Source of the DNA: Algisphaera agarilytica
GTDB lineage: Bacteria; Planctomycetota; Phycisphaerae; Phycisphaerales; Phycisphaeraceae
Direction of reading: 5' to 3'
NCBI RefSeq assembly: GCF_014207595.1
Contig: NZ_JACHGY010000001.1
Span: 1,488,001-1,552,000 of the forward strand
Length of the DNA: 64,000 bases
Part shown: positions 16,669 through 24,891 of the stretch, one piece after another
How positions within the stretch are numbered: position 1 is the first letter of the stretch
Layout of the letters: the number at the start of each line of letters is the position of its first letter
Program-made: the position numbers and the translations under genes
The notes under the pieces: model-generated
Database searches by the model: none
What the model was told of the DNA's origin: nothing
Seen by the model: only the letters and a program-made list of their open reading frames with translations

Positions 16669-18125
16669 CGCTGCGGGTCGACTTTCGTCCAGTTGCCGGA
16701 CAAATTCAGGTCGCGGTTGGGGTTGTAGTTGAAGTCGTTGCTGAGGATGTATCGGCCGGTGCCGTCGGTGTGGACGTTGTCGTAGTAGTCGGGGATCTTC
16801 ACGGTCTGACCGCCGATCTCGTACGGCGTGACCTCGCGGATCGAATCGATCGTCTTGGCATCACCCGCGTCACGGATGGCAGAGCGGGTGGCGTAGCCGC
16901 CGGCGATGATGGCGTTGGTGTCTTCGCGGTACTGCTGCATCTTGGCGTTGTGGGCCTGCCAGTCGCGGTTGCGTTGGGCTTGGCCGTCGGCCCGGATCTT
17001 GGCCAGTTGCTGCCAGTAGCGGTTCATCTCGGCCTGCCACTGCGGGTTGATGCGCATCGATTGCATCACGGTCATCAGCTCGGGGTCCTTCATGTAGTCC
17101 GTGCCGACCGGGCCACGCATACTGATCATCAAGGGCACCGCCCAGGTCCCGCTGGTGAGCTGGCCCTGCGAGAAGTTGACGAAGTACTGCCAGGCGATCA
17201 GCACCGATTCTTCCAGCTCGATGCCGTTTTCGACGTACTGGATCTTCACGACCGTGGCCTGGGTATCGAAGGCCGCGCCCATGCCCAATTGAGCCCCCGT
17301 CTCCGAGAGCTGTTGCGCCGACTGGTACATCAGCGCCGACTGCTGCTGCAGAAGCTTGGCGAACTCGGGCTCGGGCTCCTCGGAGATGAGCCGGAGGTTA
17401 CTGACGTCGGGGTCGGGGTTGTTCTTGGCCAACTCCATCAGCCACGAACCCGGGGTTTCGGGCAGCGGATAGAAGAGGTTGCCGTTGATCGGCTGGAAGA
17501 GCTGGGCGCCCTGCTGCATCGCCTGAGCGCTGAACTCAAACGCCAGGCTCGGGAAGAAGTGCAGCTGTCGGCCGTCGGGCGCGCTGTACATGACGTCGTG
17601 GAAGAACGGGTTGTTCCACATCATGTTCGAGCCGCGGGTGATGCCGCCCTCGATCTTCCAGTCTTCGGGGACGAGGATGGTCTTGGCGACCATGCCGTTG
17701 AGCCCCGGGTCGGTGACCTGGTGCTTGCGGAAGACGGTGGGCGTGTTGGCGTTGGACGCGGGGGCGGAAGCGGCTGGAGAACCGGACGTGGGCTTGGCTT
17801 GAGCCTGGGGTTTCTGGCCGATCTCGGGGAACGGCGCGTTGGTGTCGATCTCGACCTTGTCCGACTTGGCTTGAGCCTTTGCATCGGGCTTCGGCTTGCT
17901 CTGAGATTCGGCCGTCTTATCCGACGGGTCTTGCTCGCCCGCCTGCTCAGCGCGGAACTTCGCCAGCGCCTCGGCTTCCTCGGGGGTCAGCGTCTCGACC
18001 ACCGCGTCGTTAGCCTCAGCCGTTGGCTCGGCCTCGCCCCCGTCGCCGCAGCCGACCAGCTGCAACCCCAAAACCGCCACGCACATCGTCCCCCAACTCA
18101 GCCCCATCTTTCGCATGATCGACAC
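16665..18125 (-). CDS. Lipoprotein with charged linker, paralogue of the downstream gene
   Basis: A 486-aa protein with a lipoprotein signal (LQLVGC, Cys about residue 26). A low-complexity linker follows (about 30-130: Glu/Ala/Lys/Pro/Ser-rich, with KPKPDAKAQAKSDK). The folded part shares DPGLNGMVAKTILVPEDW and SAPDGRQLHFFPSLAFEF with its neighbour. A helical Gln-rich segment (about 385-420, WQAEMNRYWQQLAKIR) is extra. The C-terminus has a short region with NPNRDLNLSGNW. No known domain is recognised. The pair looks like a local gene duplication. Confidence 0.75.
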   Translation of the reverse strand: MSIMRKMGLSWGTMCVAVLGLQLVGCGDGGEAEPTAEANDAVVETLTPEEAEALAKFRAEQAGEQDPSDKTAESQSKPKPDAKAQAKSDKVEIDTNAPFPEIGQKPQAQAKPTSGSPAASAPASNANTPTVFRKHQVTDPGLNGMVAKTILVPEDWKIEGGITRGSNMMWNNPFFHDVMYSAPDGRQLHFFPSLAFEFSAQAMQQGAQLFQPINGNLFYPLPETPGSWLMELAKNNPDPDVSNLRLISEEPEPEFAKLLQQQSALMYQSAQQLSETGAQLGMGAAFDTQATVVKIQYVENGIELEESVLIAWQYFVNFSQGQLTSGTWAVPLMISMRGPVGTDYMKDPELMTVMQSMRINPQWQAEMNRYWQQLAKIRADGQAQRNRDWQAHNAKMQQYREDTNAIIAGGYATRSAIRDAGDAKTIDSIREVTPYEIGGQTVKIPDYYDNVHTDGTGRYILSNDFNYNPNRDLNLSGNWTKVDPQR

Positions 18126-18251
18126 CCCAATCGTAAACCCAAGACCTTACGGATATACCCAAAACACGACCCTCAACATTAACCCAACGCCACCGTATTT
18201 CCTAGCCCAACCCTGCGAAAAACTCCGGCAAAACCACCCCGGGCGGATACC

Positions 18252-19232
18252 ATGCGTGGTATGAATCTCCCCCCCCTCGCCGTTCGCTATGGGTTGTGTC
18301 TCGTCTTCGCGAGCCTGCTGCCCGCCGCCGCTTTCGCTCAGGTCGGTAGTGCCCTGATCGCCGTGCCGTGGCAGCCGGGCAAGTCGGTCAGCGCAACCAA
18401 CTACTTCATCGGCTTCGAGTCGGAGTCCGACGGCGCGGGGTTCGACACCGACCTCGCCCGCGGCGTGTCGCTCGGCCGGGTCCGCATCGACTCCAAAGAC
18501 CCCAACTCCGTCACCTTCGGCTGGCTGTACGACCACACCGTCATCGACTCCAGCGACCCGCTGCTGCCCGAGCGACTGGTCAACGCCGCGTTCGCCGCCG
18601 GGTTCGGGCTGGGCGAGATCGGCGACTGGAACCTCAAGCTCTCCGCCGGCGGCGGCACCGCCAGCAACCACATCATCACCGACGAGAACAGCTGGTACGG
18701 CGTGGGCAGCCTCGTCGCCACCAAACCCCTGGACCGACGCAGCAGCCTCTCACTCATCCTCGACTACGACGGCAGCCGAAGCATCTGGCCCGACATCCCC
18801 CTGCCCGGTTTCCAATACAACGTGTTCGAATCGCAGACCCTGCGTTACAGCGTCGGCGTGCCGTTCTCCACGCTGTACTACCAACCCGACGACCGCTGGA
18901 CCTTCGACCTGCGCTACATCGTGCCCATCGGCGGCTCGGCCAACATCTCCTTCCGTATCAGCGACCAGTGGTCGGCCTACACCAGCTACACCTCGACCAC
19001 CCGCGGCTTCCACCTCGAAGGCGAGTCCAACGACGAACGCTTCTTCTTCTCCCAGGACCGCGGCGAGCTGGGCCTGCGTTACTCCCCCGCGCCGGGATGG
19101 ACATGGGTCTTCGCCGGCGGCTGGGCGTTCGATCAGGAATTCACCCGCGGCTTCGACACCCGCCGCGACGACCTGGTCCGCGAGCTCGACGACACCGCGT
19201 TCCTCCGGCTCGGGTTAAACTTCTCGTTCTGA
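18252..19232 (+). CDS. Outer-membrane beta-barrel-like protein
   Basis: A 326-aa protein (323 if starting at 18261) with a signal peptide ending AAAFAQ. The mature sequence alternates polar and hydrophobic residues through many predicted strands (YSVGVPFSTLYYQ, WTFDLRYIVPIGGSANISF, WVFAGGWAFDQEF) and ends LRLGLNFSF, with the C-terminal Phe typical of outer-membrane barrels. It resembles DUF6268-like barrel proteins in planctomycetes, but that assignment is uncertain. The GH16 enzyme follows 44 bases downstream, so a joint role in polysaccharide handling is possible. Confidence 0.7.
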   Translation: MRGMNLPPLAVRYGLCLVFASLLPAAAFAQVGSALIAVPWQPGKSVSATNYFIGFESESDGAGFDTDLARGVSLGRVRIDSKDPNSVTFGWLYDHTVIDSSDPLLPERLVNAAFAAGFGLGEIGDWNLKLSAGGGTASNHIITDENSWYGVGSLVATKPLDRRSSLSLILDYDGSRSIWPDIPLPGFQYNVFESQTLRYSVGVPFSTLYYQPDDRWTFDLRYIVPIGGSANISFRISDQWSAYTSYTSTTRGFHLEGESNDERFFFSQDRGELGLRYSPAPGWTWVFAGGWAFDQEFTRGFDTRRDDLVRELDDTAFLRLGLNFSF

Positions 19233-19276
19233 TCCCCTCTTTCTGCTTTCTTTTTCTTTGTTCGGAAAGGTTTTCG

Positions 19277-20185
19277 ATGCCGCGCATCTGTTCTTTGGTT
19301 TCGGCCCTGCTGCTTACTTATTTCATTACCGGTTGCACCGCGACACCGGCGGACACCAGCGCCGCGGTGATCCCCCCGCCGCCGGTCGATCCGCCCGCGG
19401 GTTATCAGTGGGTGCTCAACGAGCCGCTGAGCGACGAGTTCAACGGCACCGAACTGGACCGCGACAAATGGCTGGACCACTACCCCGGCTGGGAAGGCCG
19501 TGTGCCCGGCCTGTTCGTGCCCGAGTCGATCAGTGTGAAAGACGGCACGCTCAAGATCCGCAGCCACATCCTCGACGAGCCGCGCGGCGACGAGGGGCAG
19601 TGGACCATCGGCTGCGGCGCGATCCAATCGAAAGCCATGACCGCCCACTACGGCTACTTCGAAGCCCGCATCAAGACGTCCAACGTCCGCACGTCCACCA
19701 CCTTCTGGATGAAAAACGACCGAGGGCCCAAGCCCGAGCGGCCGTTCAAGATCACCGAGCTGGACGTCATGGAAGCCGTGGGCAACGCCGGACGCTGGCC
19801 GGGCTTCGCCACGCAGATCAAGTCCAACACCCACATCGAGTACTTCGCCGAAGACCCCGACAGCGAGCCGGTCAACCTGAAGAAAGGCGGCGGGGCCAAC
19901 CTGCCCGACGGCGGCCGGTCGCACGACCGCTTCCGCACCTACGCCTGCTGGTGGGTCGACGCGAACACGATCCACTTCTACGTGGACGGCCAACTCATGT
20001 ACACCGTCGAGCCGTCGACCGAGCTCGACCCCTCGCCGATGGACCTACCGATGTTCATCAACGCGGTCTGTGAGATCTACACCTGGGAGCTGCCGCCGGA
20101 AGAAGCCAACCTCCGCGACGATTCGCGCAACACGTCCTACTACGACTTCATCCGGTCGTGGACGTTGGAGAAGATCGAAGACTAA
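19277..20185 (+). CDS. Glycoside hydrolase family 16 lipoprotein
   Basis: A 302-aa secreted hydrolase of family GH16 (beta-agarase, porphyranase or kappa-carrageenase type). The signal ends in a lipobox (FITGC, Cys about 19). The catalytic motif ExDxxE is intact as ELDVME (about residues 157-162). Other GH16 features are LSDEFNGTELDRDKW, YGYFEARIKTSN and the late CWWVDANTIHFYVDGQL. GGAAAGG lies 6 nt before the ATG at 19277; the same frame is open further upstream but there it runs antisense to nothing known and opposes the barrel gene's frame. It probably cuts an algal galactan on the cell surface, though the exact substrate cannot be read off. Confidence 0.92.
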   Translation: MPRICSLVSALLLTYFITGCTATPADTSAAVIPPPPVDPPAGYQWVLNEPLSDEFNGTELDRDKWLDHYPGWEGRVPGLFVPESISVKDGTLKIRSHILDEPRGDEGQWTIGCGAIQSKAMTAHYGYFEARIKTSNVRTSTTFWMKNDRGPKPERPFKITELDVMEAVGNAGRWPGFATQIKSNTHIEYFAEDPDSEPVNLKKGGGANLPDGGRSHDRFRTYACWWVDANTIHFYVDGQLMYTVEPSTELDPSPMDLPMFINAVCEIYTWELPPEEANLRDDSRNTSYYDFIRSWTLEKIED

Positions 20186-20290
20186 ATTCCCCTCCCTTGA
20201 GGGAGGGGTTAGGGGTGGGTGCCGTGGTACCGAAACCCTACGAGCACTCGGCACCCCCACCCGGCCTCCCCCTCAAGGGGGAGGAGTCGC
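20186..20290. repeat. Inverted repeat of the CCCTCCCTTGAGGGAGGGG type
   Basis: A short palindrome (CCCTCCCTTGAGGGAGGGG) starts right after the GH16 stop. It pairs as a larger unit with the GGCACCCCCACCC … CCTCCCCCTCAAGGGGGAGG side, which gives arms of about 35 bases around a GTACC-containing centre. It may also act as a terminator, but there is no T run. Confidence 0.65.
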
Positions 20291-20330
20291 AAACCGCCTC
20301 GATGCTTGAGCAGGATAAGTTCGTCACTGT

Positions 20331-20359
20331 GTGTTGGCCCTCATGGATTGCGTTACGAT
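20331..20359 (+). promoter_or_regulatory. Promoter of rpe, leaderless
   Basis: TTGGCC (20331-20336), 17 bp, TACGAT (20354-20359), then 7 nt to the ATG at 20367. This is the best -35/-10 pair among the leaderless candidates in the window. Confidence 0.5.
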
Positions 20360-20366
20360 TGCCCGC

Positions 20367-21050
20367 ATGATCGACCTCTCGCAAAAGCCCGCCCAGCCGC
20401 TCGTCCTGCCCTCGATCCTCGCGGCCGACTTCACCACGCTCGGCGAAGACGTCGCGGACGTGCTGGACAAAGGCGCCGACGGCATCCACGTCGACATCAT
20501 GGACGGGCACTTCGTGCCGAACCTGTCCATCGGCGTGCCGATCATGGCGTCGCTGCGCAAGCGGTTCCCCGATGCGTACTTCGATGTGCACCTGATGGTG
20601 ACCAACCCCGAGCTGTTCGTGCAACCGTTCGCCGATGCCGGGGCCGACCACATCACCTTCCACATCGAGGCCACCGCGGGGCGTAAGGAAAACCACGAGT
20701 TCGACCTCATCAAACAGATCAAAGCGACCGGCTGCACCGCGGGCATCAGCTTCAACCCGCCGACGACCGCCGCGTCGGTCCAGCACCTGGTCGGCCACGT
20801 CGAGATGTTCCTGGCCATGAGCGTCCACCCCGGATTCGGCGGGCAGAAGTTCATCCCCGAAGTGCTCGACAAGATCCGCGAGCTGTCGCCCAAGCTGCCC
20901 GACACCGCCCGCTTCGAGATCGACGGCGGCGTGGGCCCGGTCAACGCCGGGGACGTCGCCGCGGCGGGCGTCGACATGATCGTCGCAGGCTCGGCCGTGT
21001 TCGGCGCACCGGACCGCGCCGCAGCCATCGCCGCGATCAAGGCCGGATGA
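20367..21050 (+). CDS. rpe: Ribulose-phosphate 3-epimerase
   Basis: A 227-aa TIM-barrel enzyme of the pentose phosphate pathway that interconverts ribulose 5-phosphate and xylulose 5-phosphate. Motifs are LPSILAADFTTLGED, HVDIMDGHFVPNLSIG (the metal-binding His/Asp), FDVHLMVTNPE, MSVHPGFGGQKFIP and EIDGGV, all in order. The start at 20367 gives the family N-terminus and normal length, and matches a promoter whose -10 is 7 nt away. A start at 20343 is possible. The gene is monocistronic; the next gene lies about 105 bases on. Confidence 0.95.
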   Translation: MIDLSQKPAQPLVLPSILAADFTTLGEDVADVLDKGADGIHVDIMDGHFVPNLSIGVPIMASLRKRFPDAYFDVHLMVTNPELFVQPFADAGADHITFHIEATAGRKENHEFDLIKQIKATGCTAGISFNPPTTAASVQHLVGHVEMFLAMSVHPGFGGQKFIPEVLDKIRELSPKLPDTARFEIDGGVGPVNAGDVAAAGVDMIVAGSAVFGAPDRAAAIAAIKAG

Positions 21051-21156
21051 TCCGCCAGTCAAGCCACCCCGGGGACGTGGTCGATAGAATTGAACGACGC
21101 GTTTCCCGCTTCTCCCCTGCGTCACCCTTCCCCTCCGAGGTAAACTCTATCTAACG

Positions 21157-21492
21157 ATGGAAAGCCCAATCGCCAACATCCAGCAAGACGGCCCCCGCGT
21201 CACGGTCGAGATCACCGAACGCGAAGTCGACACCGACGAGCTCCGCAGCCTCGTACACGAGCTCAAACAAACCCTCGAAGGCGAAGCCCGGGTGTTTGTG
21301 TTCCGCCTGGAGACCGTGGAGTTTCTCCCGTCCGCCTGCCTGGCGTTGCTGCTGATGTTCTATCAAGAGGTGAAGAAGCACGACGGCCGGATCATCCTGC
21401 TCAACTGCCAGGAAAACGTCGCCTTCCTCCTGCGGCTGGCCCGGCTGGACAAGATCTTCGAGCTCGCCGAGGGCGAGGCCGACCAGGCCTGA
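21157..21492 (+). CDS. STAS-domain protein (anti-anti-sigma type)
   Basis: A 111-aa single-domain STAS protein. It has the pattern of alternating strands and helices ending in FVFRLETVEFLPSACLALLLMFYQEVKKHDGRIILLNCQENVAFLLRLARLDKIFEL. The Ser in LPSACL is where anti-anti-sigma factors are phosphorylated. The charged first 45 residues are less conserved. Such proteins usually bind an anti-sigma kinase, but no kinase gene is in the window. A paralogue follows 200 bases downstream. TAAACT lies about 10 nt before the ATG. Confidence 0.85.
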   Translation: MESPIANIQQDGPRVTVEITEREVDTDELRSLVHELKQTLEGEARVFVFRLETVEFLPSACLALLLMFYQEVKKHDGRIILLNCQENVAFLLRLARLDKIFELAEGEADQA

Positions 21493-21694
21493 ACCCGCCC
21501 CGCCCACGCGGACCCCGCCCCTCCAAACCCACCCCCTTCCTAAGCCGCCGCCGTGCGGGTTGTTATCGGCTGTAACGTCTGGATAAGTTCCCGCCCCTCC
21601 AGCTTTACCCCCAACACCCAAAGTGACTCGCCCGCCGCTCCGATGAATCGTTAGCTGGAGGTACCCCTTCCTCTAACCGCAGCGAGGCAAGCCC

Positions 21695-22063
21695 ATGGCG
21701 ACCTACGAATCCGACATCGAACAAACCGGCCCCAACGTCACCATCAAGGTCGCCGGCCCCGACGCGTCTCACGCCGAGATGAACGAGGTCGTCACCGAAT
21801 GCTGTGACCGTATGCGTTACGAGTCGGCCACCAACTTCGTCTTCGACCTCGAAAACGTCGAGTTCCTCGCCTCGGCCTGCATCGGGTCGATGGTCGAGCT
21901 GCTCCGCGAGGTCGAGCCGATGCGCGGCAAGATCGCCCTGGCCAACTGCGACGACAATGTCGCCTTCCTCTTCAAGGTCACCAAGCTCGACGACATCTTC
22001 GGCATCTTCGACGACATCGAAGAAGCACTCGAGTCGTTCAAAAAGCAAGACGCGCGGTTCTAA
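21695..22063 (+). CDS. STAS-domain protein, paralogue
   Basis: A 122-aa STAS protein close to the upstream one: NFVFDLENVEFLASACIGSMVELLREVEPMRGKIALANCDDNVAFLFKVTKLDDIFGIFD. The candidate phospho-Ser is in LASACIG. Both share the V-E-F-L-x-S-A-C pattern and the ENVAFL/DNVAFL stretch, so they are a tandem duplication. A hairpin terminator follows at 22192-22225. The two may respond to different partners. No sigma factor or phosphatase partner is adjacent. Confidence 0.87.
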   Translation: MATYESDIEQTGPNVTIKVAGPDASHAEMNEVVTECCDRMRYESATNFVFDLENVEFLASACIGSMVELLREVEPMRGKIALANCDDNVAFLFKVTKLDDIFGIFDDIEEALESFKKQDARF

Positions 22064-22088
22064 ACCACCCGCACACCTCTGTTTCAAT

Positions 22089-22152
22089 AGCTGCGACGCC
22101 ACGCGTCGCTGCAACCGAAGCACCGAAAACAGCGACGCGTGGCGTCGCAGCT
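22089..22152. repeat. Perfect 23-bp inverted repeat
   Basis: Arms at 22089-22111 and 22130-22152 (core CTGCGACGCCACGCGTCGC) are perfectly complementary with an 18-base loop. It follows the second STAS gene, 26 bases past its stop. The left arm itself is nearly self-complementary (GCGACGCCACGCGTCGC). Confidence 0.9.
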
Positions 22153-22191
22153 AGGTGAGTCTAAAAAACACTCCACTTTGATTGCATCGAG

Positions 22192-22225
22192 GCTCACACA
22201 GGGTTCCTGCCGTGTGTGGGCTTTT
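22192..22225 (+). terminator. Terminator after the STAS genes
   Basis: GCTCACACA (22192-22200) pairs with TGTGTGGGC (22213-22221), followed by TTTT. It lies just before the 3' end of the convergent phosphoesterase gene. Confidence 0.7.
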
Positions 22226-22229
22226 GTCG

Positions 22230-22985
22230 TTAGCGCCCTTCGAGCAAGCGCTGCCCCAAGAAGTCGGACAGGTCGTCGATCGCGGCGATCTTGTCGACGA
22301 CGGTCTGGATGTCGTAGTCCAGACGGACAAACTCGACGCGGTCGTCGTGGAGGATGGCGTAGCTGGCGCGGGGGTCGCGGTCGCGGGGTTGGCCGACGCT
22401 GCCGGGGTTGACGATGCACTTCTCATCATCCCGGAAGGTGTAGGCCTCGCCCAGGTCGCCGGGCGGGTAGAAGTCGGGCTCGTCGGTGAACACGCCGGTG
22501 ACGTGGGTGTGGCCGCAGAAGGCGCGGGTCTCGATGCGGTCGAAGATGGCCGACATCTTGTTGGGCGCCGCCACGACGTCGTCGGGGAAGATGTACTCGT
22601 TGATCGGGCGACGCGGCGAGGCGTGGACCCACAGCGCCCCGTCGTACCACCGGCGGATCAAGAGGTTGCCCAGGTACTCGAACCGCTTGCGACGCTTCTC
22701 GGCGTCGGGCTCGTCCTCGAACTGTTTGCGGGTCCAGAACGACGCCTGCTCGGCCGACGAGTTGAAGCTCGTGGGCTCGTAGAGCACCGCGAAGTCGTGG
22801 TTGCCCATCATCGCGAACTCGCAGCGCTCCATCACCAGGTCCAGGCAGTCGGTCGGGTTCGGCCCGTAGCCGATGATATCGCCCAGGCAGACGATCCGGT
22901 CGATGCCGCGTTGATCGATGTCAGCCATGACGACCTGCAGGGCGTCGACGTTGCCGTGGATGTCGGAGATGATGGCGGTGGGCAT
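22230..22985 (-). CDS. Metallophosphoesterase
   Basis: A 251-aa calcineurin-like phosphoesterase. The metal-binding motifs are in order: ISDIHGN (D-x-H, about residue 7), LGDIIGYGPNP (GD), MMGNHDFAV (GNHD) and FCGHTHVTGVF (GH-x-H), then VNPGSVGQPRDRDP. This matches the YfcE/diadenosine-type subfamily with a C-terminal GSVGQPRD. The ATG at 22985 gives an N-terminus just before the first motif. An earlier in-frame start would cross a G/C-rich tract. Divergent from the GT9 gene. The natural substrate is unknown. Confidence 0.92.
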   Translation of the reverse strand: MPTAIISDIHGNVDALQVVMADIDQRGIDRIVCLGDIIGYGPNPTDCLDLVMERCEFAMMGNHDFAVLYEPTSFNSSAEQASFWTRKQFEDEPDAEKRRKRFEYLGNLLIRRWYDGALWVHASPRRPINEYIFPDDVVAAPNKMSAIFDRIETRAFCGHTHVTGVFTDEPDFYPPGDLGEAYTFRDDEKCIVNPGSVGQPRDRDPRASYAILHDDRVEFVRLDYDIQTVVDKIAAIDDLSDFLGQRLLEGR

Positions 22986-22992
22986 GGATACA

Positions 22993-23023
22993 GGGAGCCG
23001 GGGGTGGGGAGTAGGGAGCAGGG
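22993..23023 (+). other. G-run tract, possible G-quadruplex
   Basis: Five G-runs (GGG, GGGGG, GGGG, GGG, GGG) separated by 1 to 4 bases lie on the plus strand 8 bases before the phosphoesterase start. On the coding strand this is a C-rich leader without a ribosome-binding site. Confidence 0.5.
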
Positions 23024-23139
23024 CATACTGCCCGAGAGAACACCGTATTCCGTAACCGATACGATAACGCAAAGTTCACATTCACGCGGCCCGCGGACCA
23101 CCCCGGCGGCCTCAGAATCCGGAATCTGATATTCACCCT

Positions 23140-24240
23140 GTGCAGCGCATCCTGATCATTCGGCCATCGGCGCTGGGCGACGTCGCCCGCACCGTGCCCT
23201 GTCTGGCGTCGCTCCGGCGGGCGTATCCCGAGGCCCGGATCGACTGGCTGGTGGGGTCGGCGTTTGTCGATGCCGTGCGGGCCCACCCGGGGCTGACGGG
23301 CGTGATCCCATTCGACCGCAAGAAGCGCTCGGCGGTCTGGCCGATGCTGCGGACGCTGCGACAGACGCGATACGACATGGCCATCGACCTGCAGGGCCTG
23401 GCCCGCTCGGGGTTCTTCGCCTGGGCCAGCCGTGCCAAGCAACGCGTCGGCTACGCCAATGCGCGGGAGCTGGGGTGGCTGGGGTATACCGACAAACACC
23501 TGATCGACGAAAAGCTCCACGCCGCCGACCGCATGCTCCGGCTGATCGACGCGTTGGACGTGCCGCGGGTCAACGATCTGTCGCTGCACGTGCCCGACGA
23601 GGATCAGCAGTGGCTGGATCAGCACCTGGCCGAGCTCGGAGTTTCGCCGGGGCGATACGCGTGTGTCGCGCCAACGGCGCAGTGGGGCTGCAAGTGCTGG
23701 CCGATGCAGCGCTACGCTGAGGTGACCCAGCGGTTGCTTGAGCAGCCGGACATCGACCACGTGTTCGTTCTCGCCGCGCCGCACGAGCAGGCGCGGGTGC
23801 AGGCGGGCTTCACCGCCCTGTCGCCCGAGGAACTCGAGCGCACCGCCACCCCGCCCACCACGGTCGGAAAACTCATGGCCGTGCTCGCCGGAGCGAAACT
23901 GCTGGTGTGCAACGACTCGGCCCCCCTGCACCTGGCCGTCGGCCTCGCCACACCCACCGTCAGCCTCTTCGGGCCGACCGACCCCGCGCTCGTCGGCCCG
24001 CCGCCGCCGGGCTTCTTCACGCCCCCGCTCGGCGACGCGTCTGCCGTGCCGTTGCCCGAAGGCTCTTCCGGCCAGCGCGTGGCCGATCTGATCACTACCG
24101 GCCGGCACCGCGTGTTGCGTGCCCCCTCGGCCGTCGGTCGGACGTTTAACTACCGCGCCCACCGCGACGACGATACGTTGATTTCCGAGTTGACGGTCGA
24201 TGAAGCTTGGTCTGCCATCGATCAAGCGTTACAACCTTAG
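23140..24240 (+). CDS. Glycosyltransferase family 9 (heptosyltransferase-like)
   Basis: A 366-aa GT9-type enzyme, related to lipopolysaccharide heptosyltransferases (WaaC/WaaF). The N-terminus ILIIRPSALGDVARTVPCLASLRRAYPEARIDWLVG is diagnostic. The C-terminal nucleotide-sugar region has LVCNDSAPLHLAVGLATPTVSLFGPTDP. It probably adds a sugar to a cell-envelope glycolipid in the cytoplasm. It starts with GTG at 23140 and has no Shine-Dalgarno; GATATT lies 6 nt upstream. Its 3' end abuts the ECF sigma gene, so the two may be co-transcribed. Confidence 0.92.
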   Translation: MQRILIIRPSALGDVARTVPCLASLRRAYPEARIDWLVGSAFVDAVRAHPGLTGVIPFDRKKRSAVWPMLRTLRQTRYDMAIDLQGLARSGFFAWASRAKQRVGYANARELGWLGYTDKHLIDEKLHAADRMLRLIDALDVPRVNDLSLHVPDEDQQWLDQHLAELGVSPGRYACVAPTAQWGCKCWPMQRYAEVTQRLLEQPDIDHVFVLAAPHEQARVQAGFTALSPEELERTATPPTTVGKLMAVLAGAKLLVCNDSAPLHLAVGLATPTVSLFGPTDPALVGPPPPGFFTPPLGDASAVPLPEGSSGQRVADLITTGRHRVLRAPSAVGRTFNYRAHRDDDTLISELTVDEAWSAIDQALQP

Positions 24241-24242
24241 GG

Positions 24243-24824
24243 GTGGACACCTTCCGGCAACTCGAAGTGCTCAGCGACGAACAGCTCGTCGAACACGCCA
24301 ACCGCGGCGACGCTCAGAGCCCCGCGGCCTTCGAGACGCTCTACCGCCGACACCGCGACACCGTGCTGCGCCTTGCCCGGCGGTACACCCGGGGCGACGA
24401 GGCCCTCGCGCTCGACGCCGCGCAGGAAACCTTCATCTATCTGCTGGGCAAGTTCCCCCCGCCGCCCGAAAACCAGCTGACGCTCACCGCGAAGCTCACC
24501 ACCTTTTTGTTTCCCGTGGCCAGGCATGCCGCACTCTCGGCCACCAAGAAGAAGGCCCGCCTCCGGCTGACCACGGGCGACGCCCTGCCCGAGCCGATCG
24601 CCGAATCCCCCATTCCCCTCGACGACGGCCTCGACGCCCTGCTGGGCCGGCTCAGCGACGAACACTGCGAGGTGGTGCTGCTGCGTTTTGTGGACGACAT
24701 GACGGTCCCCGAGATCGCCCGAGCCCTCGACATCCCGCAGGGCACGGTGAAATCGCGTCTGCACCACGCCGTGGCCCAGCTCCGCCGTGACCCGGCCACG
24801 AAAAAATATTTCGAATTGCCTTGA
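24243..24824 (+). CDS. ECF-type RNA polymerase sigma factor
   Basis: About 193 aa. Region 2 is AFETLYRRHRDTVLRLARRY…DAAQETFIYLLGKF. Region 4 is LSDEHCEVVLLRFVDDMTVPEIARALDIPQGTVKSRLHHAVAQLRRD, with a clear helix-turn-helix. The start is uncertain: GTG at 24243 lies 2 bases past the GT9 stop, and a TTG at 24207 would overlap it. It heads a tight operon: a membrane dockerin protein 67 bases on, then a cohesin-like protein and a VIT-VWA lipoprotein with overlapping starts. The next gene is a plausible membrane anti-sigma partner. Confidence 0.9.
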   Translation: MDTFRQLEVLSDEQLVEHANRGDAQSPAAFETLYRRHRDTVLRLARRYTRGDEALALDAAQETFIYLLGKFPPPPENQLTLTAKLTTFLFPVARHAALSATKKKARLRLTTGDALPEPIAESPIPLDDGLDALLGRLSDEHCEVVLLRFVDDMTVPEIARALDIPQGTVKSRLHHAVAQLRRDPATKKYFELP

Positions 24825-24891
24825 ACGGTTCGCCCCGCTTGCGCCCTTCACCTTCCGAACCCCTCACCGCGCCCGTGCGCCGAGGACTCAC

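Noticed and set aside
20186-20290. CRISPR-like or phage att site at the repeat after GH16
   Set aside because: It is one inverted repeat, not spaced direct repeats, and there are no cas or integrase genes.
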